Below the pieces are notes generated by a model. It worked only from the letters and a program-made list of their open reading frames with translations, did no database searches and was not told the DNA's origin. A DNA stretch of 45,302 nt from Paraburkholderia silviterrae (GTDB lineage Bacteria > Pseudomonadota > Gammaproteobacteria > Burkholderiales > Burkholderiaceae). Below are positions 24,425 to 32,686 of the stretch, in pieces. The DNA lies in assembly GCF_004353915.1 (NCBI RefSeq), contig NZ_SMRP01000009.1, positions 63,535 through 108,836 of the forward strand, in the 5' to 3' direction. Positions within the stretch are counted from its first letter, which is position 1; each line of letters begins with the position of its first letter. A program made the translations under genes and the position numbers.

Positions 24425-25117
24425 ATGCGCGCATTTGACGTCATGACTACGCCCGTCGTTACCGCCACGCCGGATATGACGATATACGACGCTGCAAGGC
24501 TATTCGTCGACAACCGCATCAGTGGCATGCCCGTCGTTGACACGGACGGAAATGTCGTCGGCATCGTCAGCCAGGGGGATCTGCTGCATCGTGTGGAGAA
24601 TGGCACCGGCCACGGGAAGCGTCCGTGGTGGCTTGAACTCCTGTTGTCGTCGCCGCGCGAGCAGGCCGCGAGGTACGTGAGAGAGCACGGGCATTTCGTC
24701 GACGACGTGATGTGCGACCAGGTGATTTCGATTGCGGAGAACATGCCGCTCGATCAGATTGCGGAACTCATGGAACGCCGGCACCTCAAGCACGTGCCAG
24801 TGCTCAAAGACGGCAAGCTGGTTGGAATCGTGAGCCGCTCGAACCTGATGCGCGCGCTGGCGAGCGCCGCGCCGCCCGTTGACTCGGCCTTGCACGACGA
24901 CGCGAGCTTGCGCGACGCGATAGTCCTGGAAATGCACGGGAAGCGCTGGGGGCTGCCGAAACGGGGCGTGCTCGTCAAGGACGGTATCGCGCATCTGTGG
25001 GGCGTGATCGAGTCCGAAGAGGAAAAGCGGGCGATCCGGATTGCAGTCGAGGGGGTGCCCGGCGTCAAGCGCGCGGAGTACCACCTCGAGTTTCCAGGCG
25101 TGATTCCGACGCTGTAG
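24425..25117 (+). CDS. Tandem CBS-domain protein with C-terminal BON domain
   Basis: This 230-residue protein has two CBS domains (about residues 7-60 and 95-147: MTTPVVTATPDMTIYDAARLFVDNRISGMPVVD and LDQIAELMERRHLKHVPVLKDGKLVGIVSR), which bind adenine nucleotides, and a BON domain at about 160-225 (GVIESEEEKRAIRIAVEGVPGVKRAEYHLE). Such CBS-BON proteins are common in soil Proteobacteria and likely sense energy state. AAGGAGCGACC precedes the ATG at 24425. It lies between a two-component system and a phosphate-binding protein gene on the same strand. Confidence 0.9.
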   Translation: MRAFDVMTTPVVTATPDMTIYDAARLFVDNRISGMPVVDTDGNVVGIVSQGDLLHRVENGTGHGKRPWWLELLLSSPREQAARYVREHGHFVDDVMCDQVISIAENMPLDQIAELMERRHLKHVPVLKDGKLVGIVSRSNLMRALASAAPPVDSALHDDASLRDAIVLEMHGKRWGLPKRGVLVKDGIAHLWGVIESEEEKRAIRIAVEGVPGVKRAEYHLEFPGVIPTL

Positions 25118-25182
25118 TGTGCCCGCGGCGAACAGCTGCGGGCCGTGGCAAGTCGCGCGACGAGGTCCAACCGGAGACAGTC

Positions 25183-26220
25183 ATGAGAACATGGTGCACA
25201 TGGATGGCAAGTCTGGTTTGCTGTCTCTTTGCGGCCGCAGCTTACTCCGGGGACATTACCGGGGCCGGCAGCACACTCGCCGCGCCCCTCTACAGCAAGT
25301 GGGCAACCGATTATCAAAGGTCGGGCGGGGGCAGGGTGATCTATCGCGGCACGGGCTCCTCCGATGGACTCAAGGAGGTCGTCGCCCGCGAGGTCGACTT
25401 TGCCGGATCGGACGCACCGCTCAGCGACGACCAACTGGCCAAGAACGGCTTGCGGCAATTCCCTACGGTGATCGGCGGCGTAGTGCCGGTCGTGGACCTG
25501 CCAGGCATCAAGGCGGGTGAGCTCGTGCTGAACGGGCCGGTACTCGCGCAAATCTTTCTCGGCAAGATCATCTACTGGGACGACCCCGCGATCGCGCGAC
25601 TAAACCCGAAGCTCAGGATGCCCAACACCCCCATCGCCGTCGTGCGTCGCCAGGACGGCTCGGGCACGACGCTCATCTGGACGCACTATCTCGCACAAGT
25701 GAGCCCCGAATGGAAGCGCAGGGTCGGGGAGGGGACCAGCGTGCGCTGGCCGCTCGGCATCGGCGGCAATGGAAACGAGGGCGTTGCCACCTACGTCGGG
25801 TACCTGCCTGGCGCCATTGGCTATGTCGCATGGGACTTCACGAAACAGAACCACTTGACCTATACAGCCATGATCAACGCCGCGGGCGACGTCGTTCAGC
25901 CCAGCGTTGTCACATTCAAGGCAGCGGCGGACAGCGCCGACTGGTCCGGCTCGCTCGATCAGTTGCTGACCAACCAGCCGGGCAAGGGTGCATGGCCGGT
26001 GATGGGGGCGACCTACGTGTTGCTTCATGAAGCGCCGGACAAGACGGGTCGTGAAGAAGCCACGATGCAGTTCTTCAATTGGGCGTTCGATCACGATGGG
26101 GACACGGTCAATGCGCTGGACTACATCCCGCTACCGGAGCTGGTCTTGACGAAAATCCGCTCGCAATGGCCCGTAAACATGGGCGAAAGCATGGCGGGCA
26201 AGCGGCTCGCGCGCCAATGA
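25183..26220 (+). CDS. pstS: Phosphate ABC transporter substrate-binding protein PstS
   Basis: This 345-residue periplasmic protein has a signal peptide ending near AAAYSG and the PstS landmarks GAGSTLAAPLYSKW, YRGTGSSDGLKEV, DFAGSDAPLS and the phosphate-binding RRQDGSGTTLIWT. Length is usual. A CCGGAGA site precedes the ATG. No pstC, pstA, pstB or phoU follows, so it is an orphan copy next to the CBS-BON gene. It could scavenge phosphate for the chromosomal Pst system or act in biofilm or resistance like other solitary PstS proteins. The gene ends convergent with the phc operon. Confidence 0.9.
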   Translation: MRTWCTWMASLVCCLFAAAAYSGDITGAGSTLAAPLYSKWATDYQRSGGGRVIYRGTGSSDGLKEVVAREVDFAGSDAPLSDDQLAKNGLRQFPTVIGGVVPVVDLPGIKAGELVLNGPVLAQIFLGKIIYWDDPAIARLNPKLRMPNTPIAVVRRQDGSGTTLIWTHYLAQVSPEWKRRVGEGTSVRWPLGIGGNGNEGVATYVGYLPGAIGYVAWDFTKQNHLTYTAMINAAGDVVQPSVVTFKAAADSADWSGSLDQLLTNQPGKGAWPVMGATYVLLHEAPDKTGREEATMQFFNWAFDHDGDTVNALDYIPLPELVLTKIRSQWPVNMGESMAGKRLARQ

Positions 26221-26391
26221 CCCGCTAGTGGAGGCTATCGGAAGGCTATCGGAATTCGGAAATGGCTCCGGTAGTCTCATAGCCCGTAATGCGCACCAGG
26301 GCCGCCCAAAATGGGCAACCCTGCAACGAGGTGCATCCGTGCCTGACTGCGTCGCCGTATCGATTCAGCACTGCGCGCGACAGCGGATCGT

Positions 26392-27411
26392 CTACTTCGC
26401 CTGGTCGAGCGCCGGCTCCGAAAACCGCTCGATCCAGACAGCCAGACGGTCGGCGGCAAAACTGGCAGCGCGCGTGCCGGCGCGGCAGACGATGGTGTCG
26501 CTTTCACGCGCAAACTGCAGGGCGCCGCCGGCTTCTTCCAGCCACAGCAGGCAGGCCAGCCAGGCAGCGTGCTCGGCCGAGACGGCTTGACCCACCGGCC
26601 GGGTAAGGAACTCGCTGAGCAGTGTCGGCGAAGTCCAGATCAGCGCATCGTCACCGCCGCGCACGGTGGCGCCGAGGACGTCACTGAACACCTGCATCGC
26701 TTCGGCAGCGCTGCGCCCCGCGTTCTGGGCACGCAGCTCCACGAGGCGCGTGCCGACCGCGTGGCCGAAGCTGCCGCTGCATTCGCTCTCGGCACCGACC
26801 ACGTCGGCGTAGTCCATGCGCTGCCAGTCCGGCTCCGCATTGCGCGTACCGGCCAGTTCGGTGCCGGCAAGGTAGGTTTCCACCGGCTGGAAGCGGCCCG
26901 GGCCGATCAGGCTGGCGCACAGCGTGTGCACCATGCCGATGCGGGTGGCCACGGTCTGTGTCTGCAGCACGCCCAGCTTCTCGCGCAAGAGCTGGTCGCG
27001 TTCCTTGCGCAGCCCCGACAGCTCCAGCGCCTGCTTCATCTCCATGCGCAGCGCGGTGATGTCCCACGGCTTCTTGATGTAGCGGTGTATCTGGCCTTGA
27101 TTGACGGCCTCGACGGTCTGGTCCAGCTCGGAATAGGCCGTCGTCAGGATCCGGACGATATGGGGATAGCGCTCGCGCGCATAGCGCAGAAGTTCGTTGC
27201 CGTATTCGCCCGGCATGCGCTGGTCGGACACCAGCACGGCCAGGCTGCCGGCGTGGGCGTCCAGCAATGCCTTGCCGTCCTCCACGGAGGCGCCCGTCAC
27301 CACCGGCGCGATCGCGCCGATGGCACGCTCGAAGTATTTGACCGCGGTGGCTTCGTCATCAACGAACAGAATCGCCGGGGGCGGTGTCTGGTTGGCAATC
27401 GTATTGCTCAT
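26392..27411 (-). CDS. phcQ: Response regulator PhcQ
   Basis: This 339-residue protein is the last gene of the phcBSRQ-type operon. It has an N-terminal receiver domain with acid pocket Asp18/Asp19 in VDDE, phospho-acceptor Asp63 in VSDQRMPG and the conserved Lys in RYIKKPWD. The C-terminal two thirds, after a coiled coil, are alpha-helical without a DNA-binding motif, as known for PhcQ. In Ralstonia, PhcQ carries the quorum signal from PhcS to the regulator PhcA. Its ATG overlaps the stop of the phcR remnant as ATGA and it has an AGGAGTTACC site. PhcA is not encoded in this window. Confidence 0.88.
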   Translation of the reverse strand: MSNTIANQTPPPAILFVDDEATAVKYFERAIGAIAPVVTGASVEDGKALLDAHAGSLAVLVSDQRMPGEYGNELLRYARERYPHIVRILTTAYSELDQTVEAVNQGQIHRYIKKPWDITALRMEMKQALELSGLRKERDQLLREKLGVLQTQTVATRIGMVHTLCASLIGPGRFQPVETYLAGTELAGTRNAEPDWQRMDYADVVGAESECSGSFGHAVGTRLVELRAQNAGRSAAEAMQVFSDVLGATVRGGDDALIWTSPTLLSEFLTRPVGQAVSAEHAAWLACLLWLEEAGGALQFARESDTIVCRAGTRAASFAADRLAVWIERFSEPALDQAK

Positions 27412-27599
27412 TGGTAACTCCTGTGCATTCGATCCTTGAAATTTGGGAATTCCAGCGTCACGGTCGTGCCGGCGCGGGACGCGGATGCGATCCTGATAGT
27501 TCCGCCAAAGGACTGCATCACGCGATTGCAGAAAATCATGCCAACGCCGCTTACGGCAGCGTTCGTGGTCACTGGGGCAGCCTGCAGGCGCTGCATCAC
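27408..27599 (-). pseudogene. phcR: Remnant of the C-terminal kinase-like domain of phcR
   Basis: This frame encodes only the end of a HATPase domain: the segment GVGMIFCNRVMQSFGGTIRI followed by a last strand TTVTLEFPNF. The preceding residues of the ATP-binding fold and the whole dimerisation domain are missing. The frame opens with GTGATG overlapping the stop of the receiver-only phcR gene and differs from its reading frame. Known PhcR of Ralstonia carries a kinase-like C-terminal domain, so this is the 3' stump of that domain after an internal deletion. Its stop overlaps the phcQ start as ATGA, showing that the original gene junction is preserved. Confidence 0.75.
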
Positions 27600-28000
27600 T
27601 TCGAGCGCGGTATCGAGGCCGTTGCCGCCGATGCCAGCACCTCGCGGACCGTGCCGACGCTAAGCGGCTTCTCCAGGATCCGGAACACCTCGCCGGAATT
27701 GACCGCATCCTGCAGCGCGTCCTTGTCCGCGTAGGCGGTCACGAGGATCCGCACGATATGCGGATACTCCTGCGACACCTGCCGCAACAGGTCGCCGCCG
27801 TGCCGGCCCGGCATGCGGAAGTCAGTCACCAGGATCGCCACCCGCGCACCTTCGCGGCGCAGGATCGACATGGCCTCGTCCGCGTCGCTGGCGAGCAGCA
27901 CCTCGTAGTCGCTGCCCGCCGAGCGCGCAAAGTACTTGCGCGCCAGCTCCTCATCATCGGCATAGATGACAGTGCACCGTGCTTGCTGGGTCTCGCTCAT
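27596..28000 (-). CDS. phcR: Response regulator PhcR, truncated to receiver domain
   Basis: This 134-residue protein is a complete receiver domain: acid pocket Asp15/Asp16 in YADDE, phospho-acceptor Asp60 in VTDFRMPG and Lys111 in ILEKPL. It follows phcS by 7 nt and precedes phcQ, as in the Ralstonia phcBSRQ operon. Intact PhcR continues with a histidine-kinase-like domain; here the frame ends with ATASIPRSK and a stop, and only a stump of that domain remains downstream. It may still act as a single-domain receiver that competes for phosphate from PhcS, or be a decaying gene. Ribosome site is weak (GAG). Confidence 0.8.
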   Translation of the reverse strand: MSETQQARCTVIYADDEELARKYFARSAGSDYEVLLASDADEAMSILRREGARVAILVTDFRMPGRHGGDLLRQVSQEYPHIVRILVTAYADKDALQDAVNSGEVFRILEKPLSVGTVREVLASAATASIPRSK

Positions 28001-28007
28001 TTCGATA

Positions 28008-29345
28008 TCACTCGGCGCGCGGCAGGTCGAAGTTGAATGCGGTCCACTCGCCCAACTGGCTTTCTGCAAACAGTGTGCCGCCGTGCCGCTCCACCACCGC
28101 ATAGCTGATGGACAGGCCAAGGCCGAGGCCCTGGCCGACTTCGCGGGTGGTGAAGAATGGTTCGAACACCCGCGCCAGATTCTCCTCGGCGATCCCCGGG
28201 CCGTTGTCGCGCACGTTCACGTGCAACCGGCCATCCTGCCATTGCGCCGTGACATGGATCCGCGGCGATGCGGTGCCGGCCTTTTGCATGGCCAGTGCGG
28301 CATTCGAGAACAGATTGATGAGCACGCCGATGATGGCGGCTTCGTCGCCCAGCACAAGGGTGTCGCCGGCCAGCTCGCGCGTGATGCTCACGCCGCGCAA
28401 CTCATGCGCGCTCAGCCGGACCGACGAGTCAAGCGCTTTCTCGAACAGGAACGGCACGTCGTCCGCTGCGACATCGGGCTTGCGGTAGGCAAAGGTTTTC
28501 AGGTCCGAGACGATATGCTGGATGCGCTGCATGCCCTGCTTGGCATCCGTGAGGCACTCCTGCAGGGTCGGGCTGTCCTTGGCCTGCGGCTCCTCCATGG
28601 CTATTTCGATCGCCATCAGGCAGAAGTTCACCGGGTTGTTGACCTCGTGGAGCAGCCCTGCGGACAACGTACCGATGGCCGCCATCTTCTCCTGCTGCAG
28701 CAACTGGCCCTTGATCTGCGAGAGGTTTTCATTGGTGCGGGCGAGCTGATCGTTTTTGTGCGCCACTTCGTCCTTTAGCCGGAAAAGCTGGAAACGGCCC
28801 TTCTCGTTGAAGTAGGTGTAAATGGAGCTGGCCAGCGCGCAGAAGAAGATCAGGATGAGCTGGAACTGGAACTTGCTTGGGTTCTGTATGCCGCCCGGAT
28901 GTGCCGCGCAGGCGATGTAGTAGAGCGAGACCGTGGCCAGGCCGAATGTCAGCGTTTGCAGGTAGCCGGAGGGGAACAGGATCCCCACCGCAAAGATCGT
29001 CAGCATCAGCCCGGAATAGAACAGCGACTCCTCTGCCTGGGTGGCATAAATCATCCAGGAGATCATGGCCTGCGGCAGCAGCAGCCAGAAAAAGGTGATG
29101 ACCTGCACGTGGCGCTTGCCCGCTTCCGTGTAAAGCGAGAGCAATGCCAGGCCGATGGCCGCGCAGGTCAGCCCCCGAACGATGGCAAAGTACTTCTGCT
29201 CAGCCGGATACACGACATAGTCCATCGCCATGCCCATCAGCACCAGCACGATCACGGTCAGGCCGCCAGCCTTGCTGCACAGTAACCGGTAGTCGCGCAG
29301 TTCTTCACGATAGTTCGATTGCAGCCCAACCAGGGATGTCGTCAT
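28008..29345 (-). CDS. phcS: Quorum-sensing histidine kinase PhcS
   Basis: This 445-residue protein has six hydrophobic helices (about residues 25-180) without a large periplasmic domain, a coiled coil (about 190-220), a HisKA domain with phospho-acceptor His233 in SAGLLHEVNNPVN, and an intact HATPase domain (NLFSNAALAM, DNGPGIAEENLARVFEPFFTT, GLGLGLSIS). This is the layout of PhcS/LqsS/CqsS kinases that detect long-chain hydroxylated signals; PhcS senses 3-hydroxy fatty acid methyl esters. It starts one base after the phcB stop, so the genes are coupled. Sequence does not tell which ester length is recognised. Confidence 0.9.
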   Translation of the reverse strand: MTTSLVGLQSNYREELRDYRLLCSKAGGLTVIVLVLMGMAMDYVVYPAEQKYFAIVRGLTCAAIGLALLSLYTEAGKRHVQVITFFWLLLPQAMISWMIYATQAEESLFYSGLMLTIFAVGILFPSGYLQTLTFGLATVSLYYIACAAHPGGIQNPSKFQFQLILIFFCALASSIYTYFNEKGRFQLFRLKDEVAHKNDQLARTNENLSQIKGQLLQQEKMAAIGTLSAGLLHEVNNPVNFCLMAIEIAMEEPQAKDSPTLQECLTDAKQGMQRIQHIVSDLKTFAYRKPDVAADDVPFLFEKALDSSVRLSAHELRGVSITRELAGDTLVLGDEAAIIGVLINLFSNAALAMQKAGTASPRIHVTAQWQDGRLHVNVRDNGPGIAEENLARVFEPFFTTREVGQGLGLGLSISYAVVERHGGTLFAESQLGEWTAFNFDLPRAE

Positions 29346-29346
29346 C

Positions 29347-30753
29347 TCAGGCTACTTGTTGCTGGCCGATCACCACTTCGGCAAACACATTCACGCCGGT
29401 CGGGTCCGTATACAGGCGCGGCTCGCCGCAGTTCTCCGGCATGATTTCGGCCATCTGCGCCTCGTTGCGATAGATCAGGTACCACTCCAGCACGTGCTCC
29501 ATGCTGAAGCGCTCCGGGTTGTCGGCGTGGACATTGGTGACCAGCAGGCGGCCGCCGCGTCGGGTGCGGCTGGCGAAATGCTGGTTCAGCCGGGCACAGA
29601 CCTTGTCGGACAGATAGTCGAACAGGCCGGCGCAATAGACCGCGTCGAACTCGCGGACACCCGGTGCGTCCGGATCCATCCGGCGCTTGAGCAGGTGGTG
29701 AACCGAATCGTGCGTGTAGCTGATGGTCATGCGCCTGGCCGTTTCCTGTGCGATGGAACCGAGGCGCTCGCGCGTCCAGTCCAGCGTCTCCTGGCTGAAG
29801 TCGAGCAGTTCGAACGACAGCCACTGTGGCTCGTCGTATTCATGCATGAAGCGCTGGATCTCCTGAGCCGGGCCGCAGCCCACGTTCAGCACCCGGAACG
29901 GCCGCTGCGCGGCGCGCGCTTCATTGGCGAGGCGCGTGAGGTAGTCCATCAGCAGGTCGATGCGATTGCGGTGCGCGCGTGCCACGGCCGTTTGCAGGAA
30001 AGCCGCGTTGACGATCTGGAAATACGTGCTCGGGCCCTGGCGGGGATCGTCGAGCATCTGGTTGACCATCTGGTAGTCGCCGGCGTAGCCCAGCGGCTTC
30101 GTGAAGGTGCGAAAGACGAAGGGCGAGCGCAGCAGCAGCGGATGAAGCGCGGCCTGGGCGAAGGCACGGTGCGCAGGCGCCAGTTCTTCGTCGACGAGGC
30201 GCGCCTCGCCTTCGAATTCGTCGAAGTAGAACTTGGTCCTTTCCATCAGCGGCGATGCCAGTTCGAGGAAGAAGTCCTCGCGCAGGCTTTTGCCATCCTT
30301 CGGCAGGGTGTCGGCGAGATCCGCCTGCTCGACCCAGCGCGACATGTCGGTGAGAAAAGCCCGGATCTGGTTGACCGCGATCTGGTAGTCACGGCGGATC
30401 TGGAAACGCTCGGTCCAGTCCTGCGCGAACCGGCGGGCTTCATCCCCCACCGTGCGCGCTTCCAGCGCGTCGCCGCTCAGCTCGCGCCACTCGTCGATCA
30501 GCGTCACCGAGACAATGGCAGTCAGGCCGGTATTGACCATGCTGATGACGACCGCCTTGCCCGAATAGGCGTGGTCCACGCCCATCTTGACCGACAGCTC
30601 GCTCAGCACCTCACTGACCTGGACAATCGAGTACGGGTTATAGACCTCCATCACCAGGGACTTTCGCTGGAGATTGATGATGGTGCCCCGCACCTGCTCG
30701 CCCTGCGAGTTGCGAAAGCTCACAACCGGATCGATTTGCGTTTTGGAATACAC
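29347..30753 (-). CDS. phcB: Signal synthase PhcB, SAM-dependent methyltransferase
   Basis: This 468-residue protein is the first gene of the phc operon. The C-terminal half is a class-I methyltransferase: motif I VLNVGCGPAQEI near residue 290, acidic motif FELLDFS, FDAVYCAGLFDYL and RRGGRLLVTNVH. The N-terminal 100 residues (VSFRNSQGEQVRGTIINLQRKSLVMEVYNP) look PilZ-like. PhcB makes methyl 3-hydroxymyristate or 3-hydroxypalmitate in Ralstonia and Cupriavidus. Start is GTG at 30753; no strong ribosome site is seen and an upstream or downstream start is possible. The region before it holds a palindrome at 30808-30820. Confidence 0.88.
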   Translation of the reverse strand: MYSKTQIDPVVSFRNSQGEQVRGTIINLQRKSLVMEVYNPYSIVQVSEVLSELSVKMGVDHAYSGKAVVISMVNTGLTAIVSVTLIDEWRELSGDALEARTVGDEARRFAQDWTERFQIRRDYQIAVNQIRAFLTDMSRWVEQADLADTLPKDGKSLREDFFLELASPLMERTKFYFDEFEGEARLVDEELAPAHRAFAQAALHPLLLRSPFVFRTFTKPLGYAGDYQMVNQMLDDPRQGPSTYFQIVNAAFLQTAVARAHRNRIDLLMDYLTRLANEARAAQRPFRVLNVGCGPAQEIQRFMHEYDEPQWLSFELLDFSQETLDWTRERLGSIAQETARRMTISYTHDSVHHLLKRRMDPDAPGVREFDAVYCAGLFDYLSDKVCARLNQHFASRTRRGGRLLVTNVHADNPERFSMEHVLEWYLIYRNEAQMAEIMPENCGEPRLYTDPTGVNVFAEVVIGQQQVA

Positions 30754-30807
30754 AATATTGCGGCCAGGTAAGTACTCACGCGAAGGTTTGAAATCTGGTC
30801 AGCGCGT

Positions 30808-30820
30808 ATGCCAATGGCAT
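30808..30820. promoter_or_regulatory. Palindrome upstream of phcB, possible LysR-type site
   Basis: ATGCC-AAT-GGCAT is a perfect dyad 55-67 nt before the phcB GTG. With the flanking T it reads T-N11-A, which would fit a LysR-type regulator such as PhcA. This is suggestive only. Confidence 0.3.
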
Positions 30821-31414
30821 TACGGTTCTGACGAGGCTCGCTAGCCTGGTGGGCCTGAAGGCCGGTTTCGGAGCCATGCGGACCTCTTCGATTGCAGCAT
30901 TCTACTGATAAAAAAAGGCCTTTGTCTCACGGGGATTTCATCAGCGAAACTGCCTGAAGGTGGTCGATGAAAGGGCGCCGAAATACTACAAGGGCTTGCC
31001 CGTCGAGCGCAAGCTCAATCATCCATTGGCAACGGTGCAGCGCACGCACCTCGAATTGGGCGGCAGGGCGCTCGTGTCGGGCTCGCCGATGCGCACATTC
31101 GACTGGCGAGCCAGCCTTGTGGATCCCCCGCGAGCAATCTTGAAATTTGGAGCAAGCGGTTGAACGCGGTCGCGTTCCGACTTGTTTCGTCCATGCGCAT
31201 GACAGGAGGCACGGCGAGTCAGGTCAAGCGTCTCGCTCAGCTCCAGGATCGTCGACATCAAGGTCATCGTCCGGCGGTACGCGGCCAGGTCGTCTTCATG
31301 CGCCGCCTTCGTGTTGCTTTGAAGTAATTTGGTGAACTTATCGACGCTCGACGGGTAGACCATGCCGGCGGCACGAACCGTATGCAGAAGCAGGACGGAT
31401 ACGTGCGGGGCCTA

Positions 31415-31427
31415 TAATGTCGTGTGT
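31415..31427. repeat. Partial copy of recombination-site arm
   Basis: TAATGTCGTGTGT here repeats exactly the right arm plus two bases of the palindromic site at 32846-32873. It lies at the upstream edge of the integrase gene, so the gene is bracketed by one full and one half site in direct orientation. The left arm at the expected place is not conserved. Confidence 0.45.
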
Positions 31428-31480
31428 TTGATCAATGCCGATGTCGCTGCCTGCTCGATGCCATCCGGAGCTTTCCAGTC

Positions 31481-32686
31481 GTGAACAATACCGACCTCGT
31501 CGCCGTCCAGCCCGTTGAATCGCTCGTCGTTCCGTCCGCGCTCGATGGCCGCGACGGCAGCAACCGTGGCGTTGCCGGAAGCAGCCAGCTCGCAGCGGAC
31601 AACGACCTGGACGCCTTGCGCGCCTGGCTCTCGAACTACGCCGATACCAGGACGACATTCGACAACTACCGCAAGGAAGCTGAACGGCTGCTGCTGTGGG
31701 CCGTCGTGCAGTTGGGCAAGCCGTTATCCTCGCTCACGCACGAGGATCTGCTGTTGTACAAGGCGTTTCTCGTCAACCCGCAGCCGGCAGACCGCTGGGT
31801 GTCGGCCACCGGCGGCAAATACCCGCGCAGCGACGCGCGCTGGCGCCCGTTCAACGGTCCGCTTTCGCCGGCCAGCCAGCGCCAGGCGCTCATCATTCTC
31901 AACGCGATGTTCACGTGGCTCGTCAACGCCGGCTACCTGCGCGGCAATCCCATGGCGCTCCTGCGGCAGCGCGCGAAGCGCTCGGCGCCGCGTGTGACCC
32001 GCTATCTGTCGATCTCACTATGGGACGAGGTCAAGACCTGGGTCGAGCAACTCCCTCAGGAAAGCGAGGCCGAGCGCAAATATCACGCACGCTGCCGCTG
32101 GCTCACGACGCTGTTCTATCTCCAGGGCATGCGCATTTCGGAAGTCGCGGGCGCTCGCATGGGCGACTTCTTCCGGCGCCTCGGCGCCGACGGCCAGGAC
32201 CAATGGTGGCTGGAAACAGTGGGTAAGGGCGACAAGGCTCGCATCGTTCCCGCGTCACCCGAATTGATTGCCGAGTTGCGGCGGTATCGAACCGCGAACG
32301 GCCTGGCCGCCATTCCCGCGCGCGCCGAGGAATTGCCACTCATTCTGCCGTTCAAGGGCACAGCGCGTTGCCTGTCGCGTTCCGCCGTTCACGATGCCAT
32401 CAAGGGCATTTTTGCGGGCGCCGCCACATGGCTGCGCGGCAAGGGCGCGGATTTCGCCGATCGCGCCGATGAACTCGACCGCGCGTCGGCACACTGGCTG
32501 CGGCACACCGCTGGCTCGCATCAGGCGGATGGCGGCGTGGACCTGCGCACCATTCGCGACAATCTCGGCCACGTATCGCTGAACACAACCAGTCTCTATC
32601 TGCACACGGAAGACGACGAACGTCATCGTGAGACAGCCAATCGCCATCGAATGGGCTGGAAACATGCCAGCGAAAACGGCGAGTGA
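31481..32686 (+). CDS. Tyrosine-type site-specific recombinase (XerC/D-like integrase)
   Basis: This 401-residue protein has all tyrosine-recombinase residues: Arg218 in GMRISEVAG, Lys249 in GKGDKAR, His338 and Arg341 in HWLRHTAGS, His364 in LGHVSLNTT and nucleophile Tyr373 in SLYLHT. An N-terminal SAM-like core-binding domain spans about residues 40-160. It is longer than XerC or XerD (about 300) and resembles plasmid- or chromid-borne integrases. GTG at 31481 with GGAG 10 nt upstream is preferred to the GTG at 31424. A palindromic 11-6-11 site lies 160 nt downstream. It may resolve replicon dimers or move a local element. Confidence 0.88.
   Translation: MNNTDLVAVQPVESLVVPSALDGRDGSNRGVAGSSQLAADNDLDALRAWLSNYADTRTTFDNYRKEAERLLLWAVVQLGKPLSSLTHEDLLLYKAFLVNPQPADRWVSATGGKYPRSDARWRPFNGPLSPASQRQALIILNAMFTWLVNAGYLRGNPMALLRQRAKRSAPRVTRYLSISLWDEVKTWVEQLPQESEAERKYHARCRWLTTLFYLQGMRISEVAGARMGDFFRRLGADGQDQWWLETVGKGDKARIVPASPELIAELRRYRTANGLAAIPARAEELPLILPFKGTARCLSRSAVHDAIKGIFAGAATWLRGKGADFADRADELDRASAHWLRHTAGSHQADGGVDLRTIRDNLGHVSLNTTSLYLHTEDDERHRETANRHRMGWKHASENGE

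Larger units (their letters stand above)
30754..31480. other. Long intergenic region between phcB and integrase
   Basis: No recognisable gene was found in about 730 bases. A minus-strand frame ending near 31019 starts MVYPSSVDKFTKLLQSNTKAA and has a protein-like first 50 residues but then degenerates, so it might be a gene relic. A plus-strand frame at 30960 is also weak. The phcB promoter and the integrase promoter should be here. A dyad ATGCC-AAT-GGCAT lies at 30808-30820 and a partial copy of the recombination-site arm at 31415-31427. Confidence 0.4.

Noticed and set aside
26392..30753. Operon as a CAI-1/LAI-1 (cqs/lqs) quorum system
   Set aside because: The kinase is related to LqsS/CqsS, but the synthase is a methyltransferase, not a PLP-dependent CqsA/LqsA enzyme.
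31019..31363. Minus-strand frame starting MVYPSSVDKFTKLL
   Set aside because: The first 50 residues look protein-like, but the rest is unlike protein and there is no ribosome site or homologous motif I recognise; kept only as a possible relic.
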